Positions 16,396-25,710 are shown, counted from the stretch's first letter. The stretch: DNA of 64,000 bases from Burkholderia anthina (GCF_902498995.1 NZ_CABVLY010000021.1:62001-126000), one strand, 5' to 3'. Notes: generated by a model from the sequence alone, not told the origin. Translations and numbers: made by a program.

Positions 16396-17190
16396 ATGAA
16401 CCAGGTTACGGAGAGCGCGGTGCAGTTCGATGTCGTCACGCTCTTTCCCGAAATGTTCCGCGCGCTGACCGACTGGGGAATCACCAGCCGGGCCGTGAAG
16501 CAGGAGCGCTTCGGGCTGCGCACCTGGAACCCGCGTGATTTCACGACGGACAACTACCGCACGGTCGATGATCGTCCGTACGGCGGCGGTCCGGGCATGG
16601 TGATGCTGGCCAGGCCGCTCGAAGCTGCGATCGGTGCTGCGAAGGCAGCGCAGGCGGAGCAGGGTGTCGCGAGCACGCGTGTGGTGATGATGTCGCCGCA
16701 AGGCGCGCCTTTCACGCACGAACGTGCGATGCGAATGGCGCAGGAGCCTGGCGTCATCGTGCTGTGCGGTCGCTACGAGGCGATCGATCAGCGCCTGCTC
16801 GATCGTTGCGTCGACGAGGAAATCAGTCTCGGCGATTTCGTTCTGTCCGGTGGCGAACTCCCGGCGATGGCGATGATGGATGCCGTCGTGCGCTTGCTGC
16901 CCGGTGTGCTGAACGATGCGCAGTCGGCCGTGCAGGACAGCTTCGCCGACGGGTTGCTCGATTGTCCGCATTACACGCGCCCCGAGGAATACGAGGGGAT
17001 GCGCGTGCCGGACGTGCTGCTCGGCGGGCATCACGCCGAGATCGAGCGGTGGCGGCGCCAGGAAGCGTTGAAGAATACGTTGCAGAAGCGGCCGGATCTG
17101 ATCGACCGGGCGCGTCGCGGCAAATTGCTGAGCCGTGCCGACGAGGCATGGCTCGCGAACCTCGCACGCGAAGCGAAGAACGCCTCCTGA
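16396..17190 (+). CDS. trmD: tRNA (guanine-N1-)-methyltransferase
   Basis: 264 residues, starting immediately after the rimM stop. It has the SPOUT knot motifs: FDVVTLFPEMFRALTDWGI at the start, RPYGGGPGMVM, VLCGRYEAIDQRLLDRCVDEEI (knot), and DFVLSGGELPAMAMMDAVVRLLPGVL. It methylates G37 next to the anticodon using SAM and keeps the reading frame. A C-terminal helical region (HHAEIERWRRQEAL) matches the tRNA-recognition domain. Confidence 0.97.
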   Translation: MNQVTESAVQFDVVTLFPEMFRALTDWGITSRAVKQERFGLRTWNPRDFTTDNYRTVDDRPYGGGPGMVMLARPLEAAIGAAKAAQAEQGVASTRVVMMSPQGAPFTHERAMRMAQEPGVIVLCGRYEAIDQRLLDRCVDEEISLGDFVLSGGELPAMAMMDAVVRLLPGVLNDAQSAVQDSFADGLLDCPHYTRPEEYEGMRVPDVLLGGHHAEIERWRRQEALKNTLQKRPDLIDRARRGKLLSRADEAWLANLAREAKNAS

Positions 17191-17323
17191 GGCGGCGTCG
17201 CAGGCGGGAAATGGCGGTACCGTGCATGCGTGTGCGGTGCCTGATGTAAATCCATCCTCTATCGGGGCCAAGCCTGGAAGCAGGCGGGTGCAAACGCCGA
17301 CATGATGGCTTTAGGAGTCAGTG

Positions 17324-17716
17324 ATGAATCTGATTGCAAAACTTGAGCAGGAAGAGATCGAGCGCGCGCTCGCCGGCAAGACGATCCCCGAATTCGCCCC
17401 GGGCGACACGGTGATCGTGAACGTGAACGTGGTTGAAGGTAACCGCAAGCGCGTTCAGGCATACGAAGGCGTCGTGATCGCGATTCGCAACCGTGGCCTG
17501 AACTCGAACTTCATCGTCCGCAAGATCTCGTCGGGCGAAGGCGTCGAGCGTACGTTCCAGACCTACTCGCCGCTGCTGGCGAGCATCGTCGTGAAGCGTC
17601 GCGGCGATGTGCGTCGTGCGAAGCTGTACTACCTGCGCGAGCGTTCGGGCAAGTCGGCTCGGATCAAGGAAAAGCTGGTGTCGAAGGATCGCACCGCAGC
17701 AGCTTCCCAAGCGTAA
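17324..17716 (+). CDS. rplS: 50S ribosomal protein bL19
   Basis: 130 residues from ATG 17324, with AGGAG at 17313-17317; a GTG one codon earlier is also possible. Landmarks are FAPGDTVIVNVNVVEGNRKRVQ, YEGVVIAIRNRGLNS and VERTFQTYSPLL. It lies at the 30S-50S interface. A 133-base gap after trmD, with no coding content, may be a leader with its own control. Last gene of the operon, followed by a strong terminator. Confidence 0.97.
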   Translation: MNLIAKLEQEEIERALAGKTIPEFAPGDTVIVNVNVVEGNRKRVQAYEGVVIAIRNRGLNSNFIVRKISSGEGVERTFQTYSPLLASIVVKRRGDVRRAKLYYLRERSGKSARIKEKLVSKDRTAAASQA

Positions 17717-17730
17717 GAGCTGTAAGGAAA

Positions 17731-17755
17731 AAGCACCCACCCGGGTGCTTTTTTC
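17731..17755 (+). terminator. Terminator of the rpsP-rplS operon
   Basis: AAGCACCC (17731-17738) / GGGTGCTT (17743-17750), four-base loop, then a run of T. Confidence 0.9.
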
Positions 17756-17803
17756 ATTCTGGCGCGACAATATGCTCGATACGACACGAACGCGAGCGCT
17801 CCA

Positions 17804-18490
17804 TTGAATCGTCGCCCCATCATTGATCCCGAAGTCCTGCCGGTCGAAGGCACCGGCGCGGGCCTGCCCTCCATCGATTCCCGTCTGCTGACACCGGCCG
17901 GCTTGCGCGAGCGTTTCGCGCGCACGCTCGAATGGAGCGTCGAGCCCGGCGAAGCGCGGCTGCAAGAGGGGGTCGATCCGCGCAGCGCTGCCGTCCTCGT
18001 GCCGCTCGTCGTTCGCGACACCGGCCTCACCGTGCTGCTCACGCAGCGCGCGGACCATCTGAACGACCACGCCGGGCAGATCAGTTTCCCCGGCGGCCGT
18101 CGAGAACCGTTCGATCGCGACACGACCGCGACCGCGTTGCGCGAGGCGAAGGAAGAAATCGGGCTGGCCGCCGAGCGGGTCGAGATTCTCGGTGCGTTGC
18201 CCGACTACCTGACGGGCACCGGCTTTTGCGTGACACCCGTCGTGGGACTCGTGCATCCGCCATTTACCGTGCAGGCCGATACGTTCGAAGTCGCCGAGAT
18301 TTTCGAGGTGCCGCTCGCGTTCCTGATGGGCCCGGCGAATCATCAGGTCCGCGTGTTCCGCTGGGAAGGCGGCGAGCGTCGTTTTTTTGCGATGCCCTAT
18401 CCGAATGGCAAATCCGACGGGCATTACTTCATCTGGGGCGCAACTGCCGGCATGTTGCGCAATCTGTACCGCTTCTTGGCAGCCGGATGA
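17804..18490 (+). CDS. Nudix hydrolase, CoA pyrophosphatase type
   Basis: 228 residues from TTG 17804, the only plausible start in this frame. It carries the CoA-specific motif LLTQRADHLNDHAGQISFPGG directly before the Nudix helix, which ends ALREAKEEIGL (about 110-120). Together these define the NudL/PCD1-type CoA diphosphatases, which split CoA into 3',5'-ADP and phosphopantetheine. The C-terminal half (FWG-like HYFIWGATAGMLRNLY) agrees. It follows the rplS terminator, so it is probably separately expressed. Confidence 0.85.
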   Translation: MNRRPIIDPEVLPVEGTGAGLPSIDSRLLTPAGLRERFARTLEWSVEPGEARLQEGVDPRSAAVLVPLVVRDTGLTVLLTQRADHLNDHAGQISFPGGRREPFDRDTTATALREAKEEIGLAAERVEILGALPDYLTGTGFCVTPVVGLVHPPFTVQADTFEVAEIFEVPLAFLMGPANHQVRVFRWEGGERRFFAMPYPNGKSDGHYFIWGATAGMLRNLYRFLAAG

Positions 18491-18610
18491 CATCCCGCCG
18501 CATCCGGCGCACGCGGCCGTCTGCCGGGCGTTCGCACCGGCAGCCATGCGCTGCTTACGCTGTGCTATCGTTATGCAAAAAATGACATAACTCCGAAGAC
18601 GGCGCCACGC

Positions 18611-19549
18611 ATGACTTTCTTTTCGGTTCTCCTCGCTCTCATCATCGAACAGGTCCGCGCGTTGTCGCCGAGCAATCCCGTGTTCGCGCTGTTCCAGTTT
18701 CATGCGGAAACCGTCGCGCATGGTCTCGACGCCGGCAAGCAAAAGCATGGCGTTCTCGCGTGGCTCGCGGTCGTGCTGCCGTGGGTGCTGATCGTCGCGC
18801 TGATCTATTTCCTGCTTTACAAGGTGAGCTTCGTGCTCGCGTTCATCTGGAACGTCGTCGTCGTGTATTTCACGCTCGGATTCCGTCAGTTCAGCCACTA
18901 TTTCACCGACATCCACCTCGCGCTCAACAACGACGACGTGCCGCGCGCGCGCGAAATCCTGCACGAGTGGACGGGCCTCGATACGGTCGACATGCCGGTC
19001 GGCGAAATCGTCCGCCACACGCTGATTCATGCGGTCGTCGCATCGCATCGCCATGTGTTCGGCGTGTTCTTCTGGTACGTGCTGCCGCTCGGCCCGGCCG
19101 GCGCCGTGCTGTACCGCATTTCCGAATATCTTGCGCGCACGTGGTCGACGCCGGGCGACGATCGCACGGCCGCATTCTCGACGTTCGCGCAGCGCGCGTT
19201 CTTCGTGATCGACTGGATTCCGTCGCGACTGACGGCGCTCGGCTTCGCGATCGTCGGCAACTTCGAGGATGCGATCTACGCGTGGCGCAACCACACGCGT
19301 CAGTGGCCGGACCCGAACGACGGCGTGCTGCTCGCGGCCGGTAGCGGTGCGCTCGGCGCACGTCTGGCGGGGCCGCTCGCGGAACCGTCGAGTCTCGACG
19401 CGCTCGCAGTCGGCGACAGCGGCCCGCTGACGGTTGGCGACGACTGCACGCCGCGCACGCTGCAGTCGGCCGTCGGCCTGGTCTGGCGCGCGGTGATCCT
19501 GTGGATGATCCTGCTGTTGATGCTGACGCTTGCCGTCTGGGTGTCGTGA
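18611..19549 (+). CDS. CobD/CbiB-like inner-membrane protein
   Basis: 312 residues. The N-terminus TFFSVLLALIIEQVRAL and the span LAWLAVVLPWVLIVALIYFLL are membrane segments. Also seen are FTLGFRQFSHYFTDIHLALNND, EIVRHTLIHAVVASHRHVFGVFFWYVLPLGPAGAV and EDAIYAWRNHTRQWPDPNDGVLLAAGSGALG. These match proteins annotated as CobD/CbiB family. True CbiB attaches aminopropanol to cobyric acid, but no other cobalamin gene is nearby, so this could be a paralogue with another role. Followed by a terminator. Confidence 0.75.
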   Translation: MTFFSVLLALIIEQVRALSPSNPVFALFQFHAETVAHGLDAGKQKHGVLAWLAVVLPWVLIVALIYFLLYKVSFVLAFIWNVVVVYFTLGFRQFSHYFTDIHLALNNDDVPRAREILHEWTGLDTVDMPVGEIVRHTLIHAVVASHRHVFGVFFWYVLPLGPAGAVLYRISEYLARTWSTPGDDRTAAFSTFAQRAFFVIDWIPSRLTALGFAIVGNFEDAIYAWRNHTRQWPDPNDGVLLAAGSGALGARLAGPLAEPSSLDALAVGDSGPLTVGDDCTPRTLQSAVGLVWRAVILWMILLLMLTLAVWVS

Positions 19550-19579
19550 TGCGCAAGGGCGGCGCCCGATGAAATGAAA

Positions 19580-19604
19580 AGGCCGGCTTGATGCCGGCCT
19601 TTTT
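19580..19604 (+). terminator. Terminator after the CobD/CbiB-like gene
   Basis: AGGCCGGC (19580-19587) / GCCGGCCT (19593-19600), then TTTT. Confidence 0.85.
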
Positions 19605-19626
19605 GCTGTGGATTCGCGCGGCGCAT

Positions 19627-19944
19627 TCAGTCGTCGCGCGGATCGCGCACCGCGCCGCATTGCCAGCAGGCCGTGAACTGGGCCTCCAGCGCCTCGCCGC
19701 ACTGGCGACAGCGCCATGGGGCAGCGCCGGCCGACGGGCCGTTCGACGCGGCATCGAGAAGGCGCCGCGCCAGTGTATCGTCGCGCTCGTCGGCGAGCCA
19801 CAGCTCGGGCGCGCACGCGTCGGCGGGCAGGCCGCCGAGCGCGCCGGTCGCGTAGCAGTTATGCAGTTCGCAACCGATGCCGGCCACCTGCAGGACATTG
19901 GCCCAATGCTGCGCAGTCGCGAGATCGGGTGCCTTGAAACGCAT
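19627..19944 (-). CDS. DUF2007-like small protein with C-terminal zinc ribbon
   Basis: 105 residues from ATG 19944. The N-terminal part (MRFKAPDLATAQHWANVLQVAGIGCELHN in two natural parts, then ELWLADERDDTLARRLLDAA) resembles DUF2007, a small ferredoxin-like domain sometimes called a putative signal-transducing protein. The C-terminus has two CxxC knuckles (CRQCGEALE...CWQCG), a zinc ribbon. Function unknown. It lies downstream of rsgA on the same strand, 62 bases away. Confidence 0.7.
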   Translation of the reverse strand: MRFKAPDLATAQHWANVLQVAGIGCELHNCYATGALGGLPADACAPELWLADERDDTLARRLLDAASNGPSAGAAPWRCRQCGEALEAQFTACWQCGAVRDPRDD

Positions 19945-20006
19945 CGCGGCTCCTGTCGGTGAGGGCCGGTCCGAACCGGCCCGGCTGCCTTCTGCCCGCC
20001 GCGCGA

Positions 20007-20948
20007 TCAGCGGACGATCTGGCTTGCCTCGTGCACGAGCTGGGCATAGAGCGCATGCCGCGACGGCGCGATGCGGCCATCGGCGACGGCTTCGAGAATC
20101 GCGCAGCCGGGCTCGTGCAGATGATGGCAATTATAGAAACGGCAGTCCGCGAGCAGCGGGCGGAATTCCGGAAATGCACGCTCGAGACGGCCTTCGGTCA
20201 GGTGATAAAGGCCGAATTCCTGGAACCCCGGCGAATCGATCAGCGCACCGCCGCCTTCGAGCGGATAGAGGCGGGTGAACGTCGTCGTGTGGCGACCGCT
20301 GTTGAGCGCGGCGGAGATTTCGCGGGTCGCGGCCTCGGCATCGGGCACGAGCAGGTTCACGAGCGTCGACTTGCCCATCCCGGACTGGCCGAGCAGGATC
20401 GTCGAATGCCCGGCCAGATGCGGCATCAGCTGCGCGCGCGCATCGTCGGGCGAGCCCTTCACCGACAGCTCGAGCACGTCGTAGCCGAGGGCCCGGTAGG
20501 GTGCGAGACGCTCGCGGGCGACCGGCAGGGCGGCTTCGACGTCGATCTTGTTCAGCACGACGAGCGGCTTCAGTTCGTTCGCCTCGGCCGCGATCAGCGC
20601 GCGGCCGAGCAGGTCCTCGCTGAAATAGGGCTCGGTCGCGAGCACGATCAGCAACTGGTCGAGGTTGGCCGCGAAGAGTTTCGACTTGAACTGGTCCGAG
20701 CGGTACAGCAGGTTGCGCCGCTCGCCGATCTCGACGATCACGCCCTGGTCGGCCGATGCCTGTTCGTACACGACGCAGTCGCCGACCGCGATGTCGCTCT
20801 TCTTGCCGCGCGGGAAGCACTGCAGCATCGGGCCGCCGTCGTCGGGTGCGACGATGTAGTGACGGCCATGCGCCGCGATCACGCGGCCTTCGACGCGCGG
20901 CGCGTCCGATGCGCGCGGGACCGGCTTGCGGGAGGTCGGCCGGCTCAT
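20007..20948 (-). CDS. rsgA: Ribosome small-subunit-dependent GTPase A
   Basis: 313 residues from ATG 20948. An N-terminal OB domain (EGRVIAAHGRHYIV) precedes a circularly permuted GTPase: G4 VLNKID comes first, then G1 LLGQSGMGKSTLVN, the switch region RHTTTFTRLYPL, and G3 DSPGFQEFG. A zinc finger follows (CRFYNCHHLHEPGC, C-x5-C-x-H-x5-C type). RsgA acts in late 30S assembly. Its start overlaps the stop of the upstream protease gene by 4 bases (ATGA), so the two are translationally coupled. Confidence 0.95.
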   Translation of the reverse strand: MSRPTSRKPVPRASDAPRVEGRVIAAHGRHYIVAPDDGGPMLQCFPRGKKSDIAVGDCVVYEQASADQGVIVEIGERRNLLYRSDQFKSKLFAANLDQLLIVLATEPYFSEDLLGRALIAAEANELKPLVVLNKIDVEAALPVARERLAPYRALGYDVLELSVKGSPDDARAQLMPHLAGHSTILLGQSGMGKSTLVNLLVPDAEAATREISAALNSGRHTTTFTRLYPLEGGGALIDSPGFQEFGLYHLTEGRLERAFPEFRPLLADCRFYNCHHLHEPGCAILEAVADGRIAPSRHALYAQLVHEASQIVR

Positions 20949-22204
20949 GCGTGCTGCATCAGGCGGTCGATCCGCTGCGAGGCGGGCGGATGCGAGTAGT
21001 AGAAGGCCGTGTAGACGGGGTCGGGCGTCAGCGTCGACGCGTTGTCCTCGTAAAGCTTCACGAGCGCGCTGACGAGATCCTGTGCGTCGGTCTGGCTGGC
21101 CGCGAACGCGTCGGCCTCGAATTCGTGCTTGCGCGACGTGAGGCTGCTGAACGGCGTCGCGAAGAACAGGAACACGGGAATCGCGAGGAAGAACAGCACG
21201 AGTGCGGCACCCGCGTTGCTGGAGTCGAGCGACGGCGTGACGCCGAGACCGGTGTAGAACCACGTGCGTTGCGCGAGCCAGCCGAGCAGGGCGAGCAGCA
21301 CGAGGCTCAGCACGAACGACACGAGCATCCGCTTCATCACGTGACGGCGCTTGAAGTGGCCGAGTTCGTGCGCGAGCACGGCTTCGATTTCCTGGCCCGA
21401 CAGCCGCGCGAGCAGCGTGTCGAAGAACACGATCCGCTTCGATGCGCCGAAGCCGGTGAAGTACGCGTTGCCGTGCGCGGAACGGCGGCTGCCGTCCATC
21501 ACGAACAGGCCCTTCGCCGCGAAGCCGCAACGCTTCATCAGCGACTCGATGCGCGCGCGCAGCGCGTCGTCCTTCAGTGGTTCGAACTTGTTGAAGATCG
21601 GCGCGATGAAGGTCGGGTAGATCAGCAGCACGAGCATCTGGAACGCGACCCAGACGATCCACGTCCACAGCCACCACAGGCTGCCGGCCTGGTTCATCAG
21701 CCACAGCACGACGAACAGCAGCGGCAGGCCCAGCACGGCGCCGAGCAGCGTGTTTTTCAGCATGTCGGTGAAGAACAGCCGTTTGGTCATCCGGTTGAAG
21801 CCGAAACGCTGCTCGATCCCGAACTGGCGGTAGTACTCGAACGGCACGTCGATCACGCTCGTGATCGCGAGCACGGCGGCGACGAGCGCGACCTGCTGCC
21901 CGTAGCCACGACCGAACCAGCCGGTGAGCAGCGTGTCGAGCGCGCCGACGCCGCCGAGCAGCGTGAGGCCGACCAGCACGGCCGCGCTGACGACGATCTC
22001 GAACATCGCGAGCCGGGTGCGCTCGACCGTGTAGTCGGCCGCGCGCTGGTGAGCACTCAGCGCAATGGTGGCGCTGAACCGCGCGGGCACGCCGTTGCGG
22101 TGCGCGGCGACGAAGCGGATCTGCCGCGACGCGAGCCAGAGCTTGGTGACGACCATCGCGAGCACGGCGATCGCAAACAGCAGGGTGAACGAAAAGGGTG
22201 ACAT
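20945..22204 (-). CDS. Ste24-type M48 membrane endopeptidase
   Basis: 419 residues from ATG 22204. Multiple membrane spans surround the zinc site HELGH (about 278-282, in VLAHELGHFKRRHV). The third ligand is in SRKHEFEADAFAA (about 350), and YYSHPPASQRIDRL is the M48 C-terminal motif. Size and layout fit the CAAX-prenyl-protease/Ste24 branch rather than the shorter HtpX. Bacterial members probably take part in membrane protein quality control; the substrate is unknown. It is cotranscribed with rsgA and divergent from orn. Confidence 0.88.
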   Translation of the reverse strand: MSPFSFTLLFAIAVLAMVVTKLWLASRQIRFVAAHRNGVPARFSATIALSAHQRAADYTVERTRLAMFEIVVSAAVLVGLTLLGGVGALDTLLTGWFGRGYGQQVALVAAVLAITSVIDVPFEYYRQFGIEQRFGFNRMTKRLFFTDMLKNTLLGAVLGLPLLFVVLWLMNQAGSLWWLWTWIVWVAFQMLVLLIYPTFIAPIFNKFEPLKDDALRARIESLMKRCGFAAKGLFVMDGSRRSAHGNAYFTGFGASKRIVFFDTLLARLSGQEIEAVLAHELGHFKRRHVMKRMLVSFVLSLVLLALLGWLAQRTWFYTGLGVTPSLDSSNAGAALVLFFLAIPVFLFFATPFSSLTSRKHEFEADAFAASQTDAQDLVSALVKLYEDNASTLTPDPVYTAFYYSHPPASQRIDRLMQHA

Positions 22205-22329
22205 CGAAGGCGCCAAAGGGTTCTATGCGAGAATTATATGTTCTTGCGGACCGGGCCCGCTCACGCGATGCCGCCCGCCCGGGCGCCGCCGCATCGGCGA
22301 GCCCGATCCGCCATTTTCCAGGATGACTC

Positions 22330-22953
22330 ATGACCGATACCGCCGCTTCCGCCAGCCAGCCCGCGCTCGTGCGCAACGAGTTGAACCTCGTCTGGCTCGA
22401 CATGGAGATGACGGGCCTCGACCCGGATAACGACCGCATCATCGAAATCGCGGTCGTCGTGACCAATTCCACGCTCGACATCGCCGTGGAAGGCCCCGTG
22501 TTCGCGATCCACCAGAGCGACGAAACGCTCGCGAAGATGGACGACTGGAACAAGTCGACGCACGGCCGTTCGGGCCTGATCGATCGCGTGCGCGCGTCGA
22601 CCGTGACCGAGGCGGAAGCCGCCGCGCAGCTGCAGGCGTTCCTCGCACAGTACGTGTCGCCCGGCAAGTCGCCGATGTGCGGCAACTCGATCTGCCAGGA
22701 CCGCCGCTTCATGGCGCGCTGGATGCCGGAATTCGAGCGGTTCTTCCACTACCGCAACCTCGACGTCAGCACGCTCAAGGAATTGTGCCGCCGCTGGCAG
22801 CCCGCGATCTACAAGGGTTTCCAGAAGCGCGCGATGCATACGGCGCTGGCGGACATCCACGAGTCGATCGACGAGCTCAAGTACTACCGCCAGCATTTCC
22901 TGATTCCGGCCGCATCGGCGGCGCCGGCAGGCGAGTCCGCGCCGGCCGCCTGA
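22330..22953 (+). CDS. orn: Oligoribonuclease
   Basis: 207 residues of the DEDDh 3'-5' exonuclease family. The site residues are in LVWLDMEMTGLDPDNDRIIEIA (Asp and Glu), CGNSICQDRRFM (second Asp) and HTALADIHESIDELKYY (His and Asp). It degrades 2-5-nt RNA remnants, including pGpG from cyclic di-GMP turnover, and is usually essential. It is about 25 residues longer than the E. coli protein, with short extensions at both ends. Confidence 0.96.
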   Translation: MTDTAASASQPALVRNELNLVWLDMEMTGLDPDNDRIIEIAVVVTNSTLDIAVEGPVFAIHQSDETLAKMDDWNKSTHGRSGLIDRVRASTVTEAEAAAQLQAFLAQYVSPGKSPMCGNSICQDRRFMARWMPEFERFFHYRNLDVSTLKELCRRWQPAIYKGFQKRAMHTALADIHESIDELKYYRQHFLIPAASAAPAGESAPAA

Positions 22954-22969
22954 GCGGGCCGGCACACGC

Positions 22970-23593
22970 TCAGCGCGGCGCGCGCTGGGCGCTCTTCGGC
23001 CGGAACGCCGCGACCACCGCGGCGTCGGTCTCGATGTACGGGCCGCCGATCAGGTCGATGCAATAGGGCACCGCGGCGAAGATGCCGGGCACGGTCGACT
23101 TGCCGTCCGCATCGCGCAGCCCTTCGAGCGTTTCCCGGATCGACTTCGGCTGGCCGGGCAGGTTGACGATCAGCGCCGCGTGGTCGGCCTGGGCCGTTTC
23201 GCGGATCACCGCGACCTGCCGTGACAGGATCGCGGTCGGCACGAAATTCAGGCTGATCTGCCGCATCTGTTCGCCGAATCCCGGCATTTCCTTCGTCGCC
23301 ACGGCCAGCGTGGCCTCCGGCGTCACGTCGCGGCGCGCGGGGCCGGTGCCGCCCGTTGTCAGCACGAGATCGCAGCCGGCGACGTCGACGAGTTCGGCCA
23401 GCGTGGCGGAGATCGTCGGAGCGTCGTCCTGGATCAGCCGGGTTTCGGCGCGCCACGGCGACGTGAGTGCGCCGGCGAGCCATTCCTGCAGCGCGGGAAT
23501 GCCCTTGTCCTCGTAGACGCCGGTGCTCGCGCGGTCGCTGATCGACACGAGGCCGACCACGAGCTCGTCCGGGTGGTTACGCTTCGTCGTCAT
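22970..23593 (-). CDS. mog: Molybdopterin adenylyltransferase
   Basis: 207 residues from ATG 23593. It has the MoCF fold: LVVGLVSISDRASTGVYEDKGIP, DLVLTTGGTGPARRDVTPEAT and NLPGQPKSIRETL with PYCIDLIGGPYIET. Mog adenylates molybdopterin before molybdate insertion by MoeA. The rest of the window's Moco genes (moaA, mobA, moeA) are about 28 kb away. Its start overlaps the 3' end of the upstream yjgA/darP gene by 17 bases. Confidence 0.92.
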   Translation of the reverse strand: MTTKRNHPDELVVGLVSISDRASTGVYEDKGIPALQEWLAGALTSPWRAETRLIQDDAPTISATLAELVDVAGCDLVLTTGGTGPARRDVTPEATLAVATKEMPGFGEQMRQISLNFVPTAILSRQVAVIRETAQADHAALIVNLPGQPKSIRETLEGLRDADGKSTVPGIFAAVPYCIDLIGGPYIETDAAVVAAFRPKSAQRAPR

Positions 23594-24182
23594 GGTCGTC
23601 TCCGGCGTCGTCCGGCGCGTCATCGCCGTCCGCCTCGTCGGTGCCGCTTGCGGTCTTGATCCACTGGAACAGTTCGCGGAAATAGCGCGGCGGCTTGCCT
23701 TGCTGCGCTTCCTTGCGTGCGTTGCGGATCAGCGTACGGCCTTCCTGGATGTCGGCCTCGGGGTGCTGGCGGAGGAATTCGGTCAGCGCGTCGTCGTTCG
23801 CGAGCAGCTGTTCGCGCGTGCGTTCGATCCAGTGCAGGCGGGCCGTCGCGGCCTTGTTGACGCCGCGCTGCGCGTCGAGCGCGGTGCGCAGCGCGGCCGT
23901 TTCGTCGTCGGTCAGCGAGCGCATCACGCGGCCGACGTACTGCAGCTGGCGGCGCTTGCCTTCGTGATCGGTGATCCGGCGCGCCTCGCGCACGGCGTCC
24001 GCGAGATCTTCGGGCATCGGCATGCGCTTGAGCGCGTCCTTCGGCAGGTCGACCAGGGCCTGGCCGAGCTCCTGCAGCGCGTGCATCTCGCGCTTCAACT
24101 GGGATTTGCTGGGGCGATCGTAGCCGTTGTCGTCGTCTTCGACGGCATGCTCGATCGGCTGGATTCGGGTTTTGCGTGTCAT
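23577..24182 (-). CDS. yjgA: Ribosome-associated protein YjgA/DarP (DUF615)
   Basis: 201 residues from ATG 24182. The DUF615 core is clear: RPSKSQLKREMHALQELGQAL, LPMP-type MPMPEDLADAVREARRI, EGKRRQLQYVGRVMR, and HPEADIQEGRTLIRNARKEA with PPRYFRELFQWI. It associates with late 50S assembly intermediates. The last 20 residues are an acidic tail. It is upstream of mog on the same strand and divergent from pmbA, an order seen in many proteobacteria. Confidence 0.92.
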   Translation of the reverse strand: MTRKTRIQPIEHAVEDDDNGYDRPSKSQLKREMHALQELGQALVDLPKDALKRMPMPEDLADAVREARRITDHEGKRRQLQYVGRVMRSLTDDETAALRTALDAQRGVNKAATARLHWIERTREQLLANDDALTEFLRQHPEADIQEGRTLIRNARKEAQQGKPPRYFRELFQWIKTASGTDEADGDDAPDDAGDDHDDEA

Positions 24183-24309
24183 GGGCGGCATTGTATCGCG
24201 GCGCGGACCCCCGAAGCTTGTCGGTATCCGGCCCCGGACCTTGCTATGATCGCGGGATACGCAACATTTTGAACATGCGGGCGCCCGCCCGCCACCGGAT
24301 ATCAAGACG

Positions 24310-25680
24310 ATGGCAGCCAATCTCGACGTACAAGCGCGCTATTTCCCGCACACGCAGGACCAGCTCAAAGAAATTGCCTCGGACATCCTTCGCCATGCGA
24401 AGGCGCTCGGCGCGAGCGACGCCGCGACCGAAATCTCCGAAGGTGACGGCCTGTCGGTGTCGGTGCGCCGCGGCGAGGTGGAGACGATCGAACACAACCG
24501 CGACAAGATGGTCGGCGTGACTGTGTTCATCGGCAAGAAGCGCGGCAACGCGAGCACGTCCGATTTTTCGCCGGCCGCGATCAAGGATACCGTTGCCGCC
24601 GCATACAACATCGCGCGCTTCACGGCCGAAGACGACGCGGCAGGCCTCGCCGAGGCCGAGCTGCTCGAAACCGATCCGCGCGATCTCGATCTCTATCACC
24701 CGTGGGCGCTGTCGGCCGACGAGGCCGTCGAGCTCGCCCGCCGCGCGGAAGACGCCGCGTTCGCGGTCAGCCCGCAGATCCGCAACTCGGAAGGCGCGAG
24801 CGTGTCGGCGCAGCATTCGCAGTTCGTGCTTGCGACGTCGCGCGGCTTTCTCGCCGGCTACCCGTATTCGCGCCACTACATCGCGTGCGCGCCGATCGCC
24901 GGCAGCGGCCGCCACATGCAGCGCGACGACTGGTACTCGTCGAAGCGCAGCGCGGTCGATCTCGCCGCACCCGAGGCCGTCGGGCGCTACGCGGCCGAGC
25001 GTGCGCTCGCCCGGATGGGGGCACGCCGTCTCGACACCCGCAAGGTGCCCGTGCTGTTCGAGGCGCCGCTTGCGGCCGGCCTGCTCGGTGCATTCGTGCA
25101 GGCCGTGAGCGGCGGCGCGCTGTACCGCAAGACGTCGTTCCTCGTCGACAGCCTCGGCAAGCCGGTGTTCGCGCCGCACGTCCAGGTCGTCGAGGATCCG
25201 CACGTGCCGCGCGCAATGGGCAGCGCACCGTTCGACGAGGAAGGCGTGCGCACGCGCGCGCGCAGCGTGGTCAGCGACGGTGTCGTCGAGGGCTACTTCC
25301 TGTCGACCTATTCTGCACGCAAGCTCGGCACGCAGACCACCGGCAATGCAGGCGGCTCGCACAACCTCGCGCTGCGCAGCGCGAACACGCAACCGGGCGA
25401 CGACTTCGACGCGATGCTGAAGAAGCTCGGCACGGGCCTGCTGCTGACCGAACTGATGGGGCAGGGCGTGAACTATGTGACCGGCGACTATTCGCGCGGC
25501 GCGGCGGGCTTCTGGGTCGAGAACGGCGTGATCCAGTACCCGGTCGAGGAAATCACCGTCGCGAGCACGCTGCAGGAAATGTTCCGGCATATCGTCGCGA
25601 TCGGCGCGGATTCGATCGTGCGCGGCACGAAGGAAACGGGCTCGGTGCTGATCGAGCAGATGACGATCGCCGGCCAGTAA
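24310..25680 (+). CDS. pmbA: TldD/PmbA family metallopeptidase subunit PmbA (TldE)
   Basis: 456 residues. Landmarks are GLSVSVRRGEVETIEHNRDK, AASTSDFSP-like NASTSDFSPAAIKDTV, VLFEAPLAAGLLGAFVQAVSGGALY, ARKLGTQTTGNAGGSHNL and MGQGVNYVTGDYSRGAAGFWVENG. PmbA pairs with TldD to form a heteromeric protease that trims microcin precursors and degrades CcdA-like antitoxins. PmbA itself lacks the zinc site; tldD is not in this window. ATG 24310 is preceded by AAGACG, a weak ribosome site. It ends at a bidirectional terminator. Confidence 0.94.
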   Translation: MAANLDVQARYFPHTQDQLKEIASDILRHAKALGASDAATEISEGDGLSVSVRRGEVETIEHNRDKMVGVTVFIGKKRGNASTSDFSPAAIKDTVAAAYNIARFTAEDDAAGLAEAELLETDPRDLDLYHPWALSADEAVELARRAEDAAFAVSPQIRNSEGASVSAQHSQFVLATSRGFLAGYPYSRHYIACAPIAGSGRHMQRDDWYSSKRSAVDLAAPEAVGRYAAERALARMGARRLDTRKVPVLFEAPLAAGLLGAFVQAVSGGALYRKTSFLVDSLGKPVFAPHVQVVEDPHVPRAMGSAPFDEEGVRTRARSVVSDGVVEGYFLSTYSARKLGTQTTGNAGGSHNLALRSANTQPGDDFDAMLKKLGTGLLLTELMGQGVNYVTGDYSRGAAGFWVENGVIQYPVEEITVASTLQEMFRHIVAIGADSIVRGTKETGSVLIEQMTIAGQ

Positions 25681-25710
25681 GCCGGGCGGCATCGGCCGCC
25701 AGAAAAACGA

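Noticed and set aside
15268..17271. Extension of the sugar dehydrogenase-like frame far upstream across rpsP-rimM-trmD
   Set aside because: The frame stays open by GC bias but runs antisense to well-conserved ribosomal genes; the signal peptide marks the real start at 15267.
18611..19549. Cobalamin operon
   Set aside because: Only one CobD/CbiB-like gene is present and neighbours are unrelated; no cobalamin riboswitch seen.
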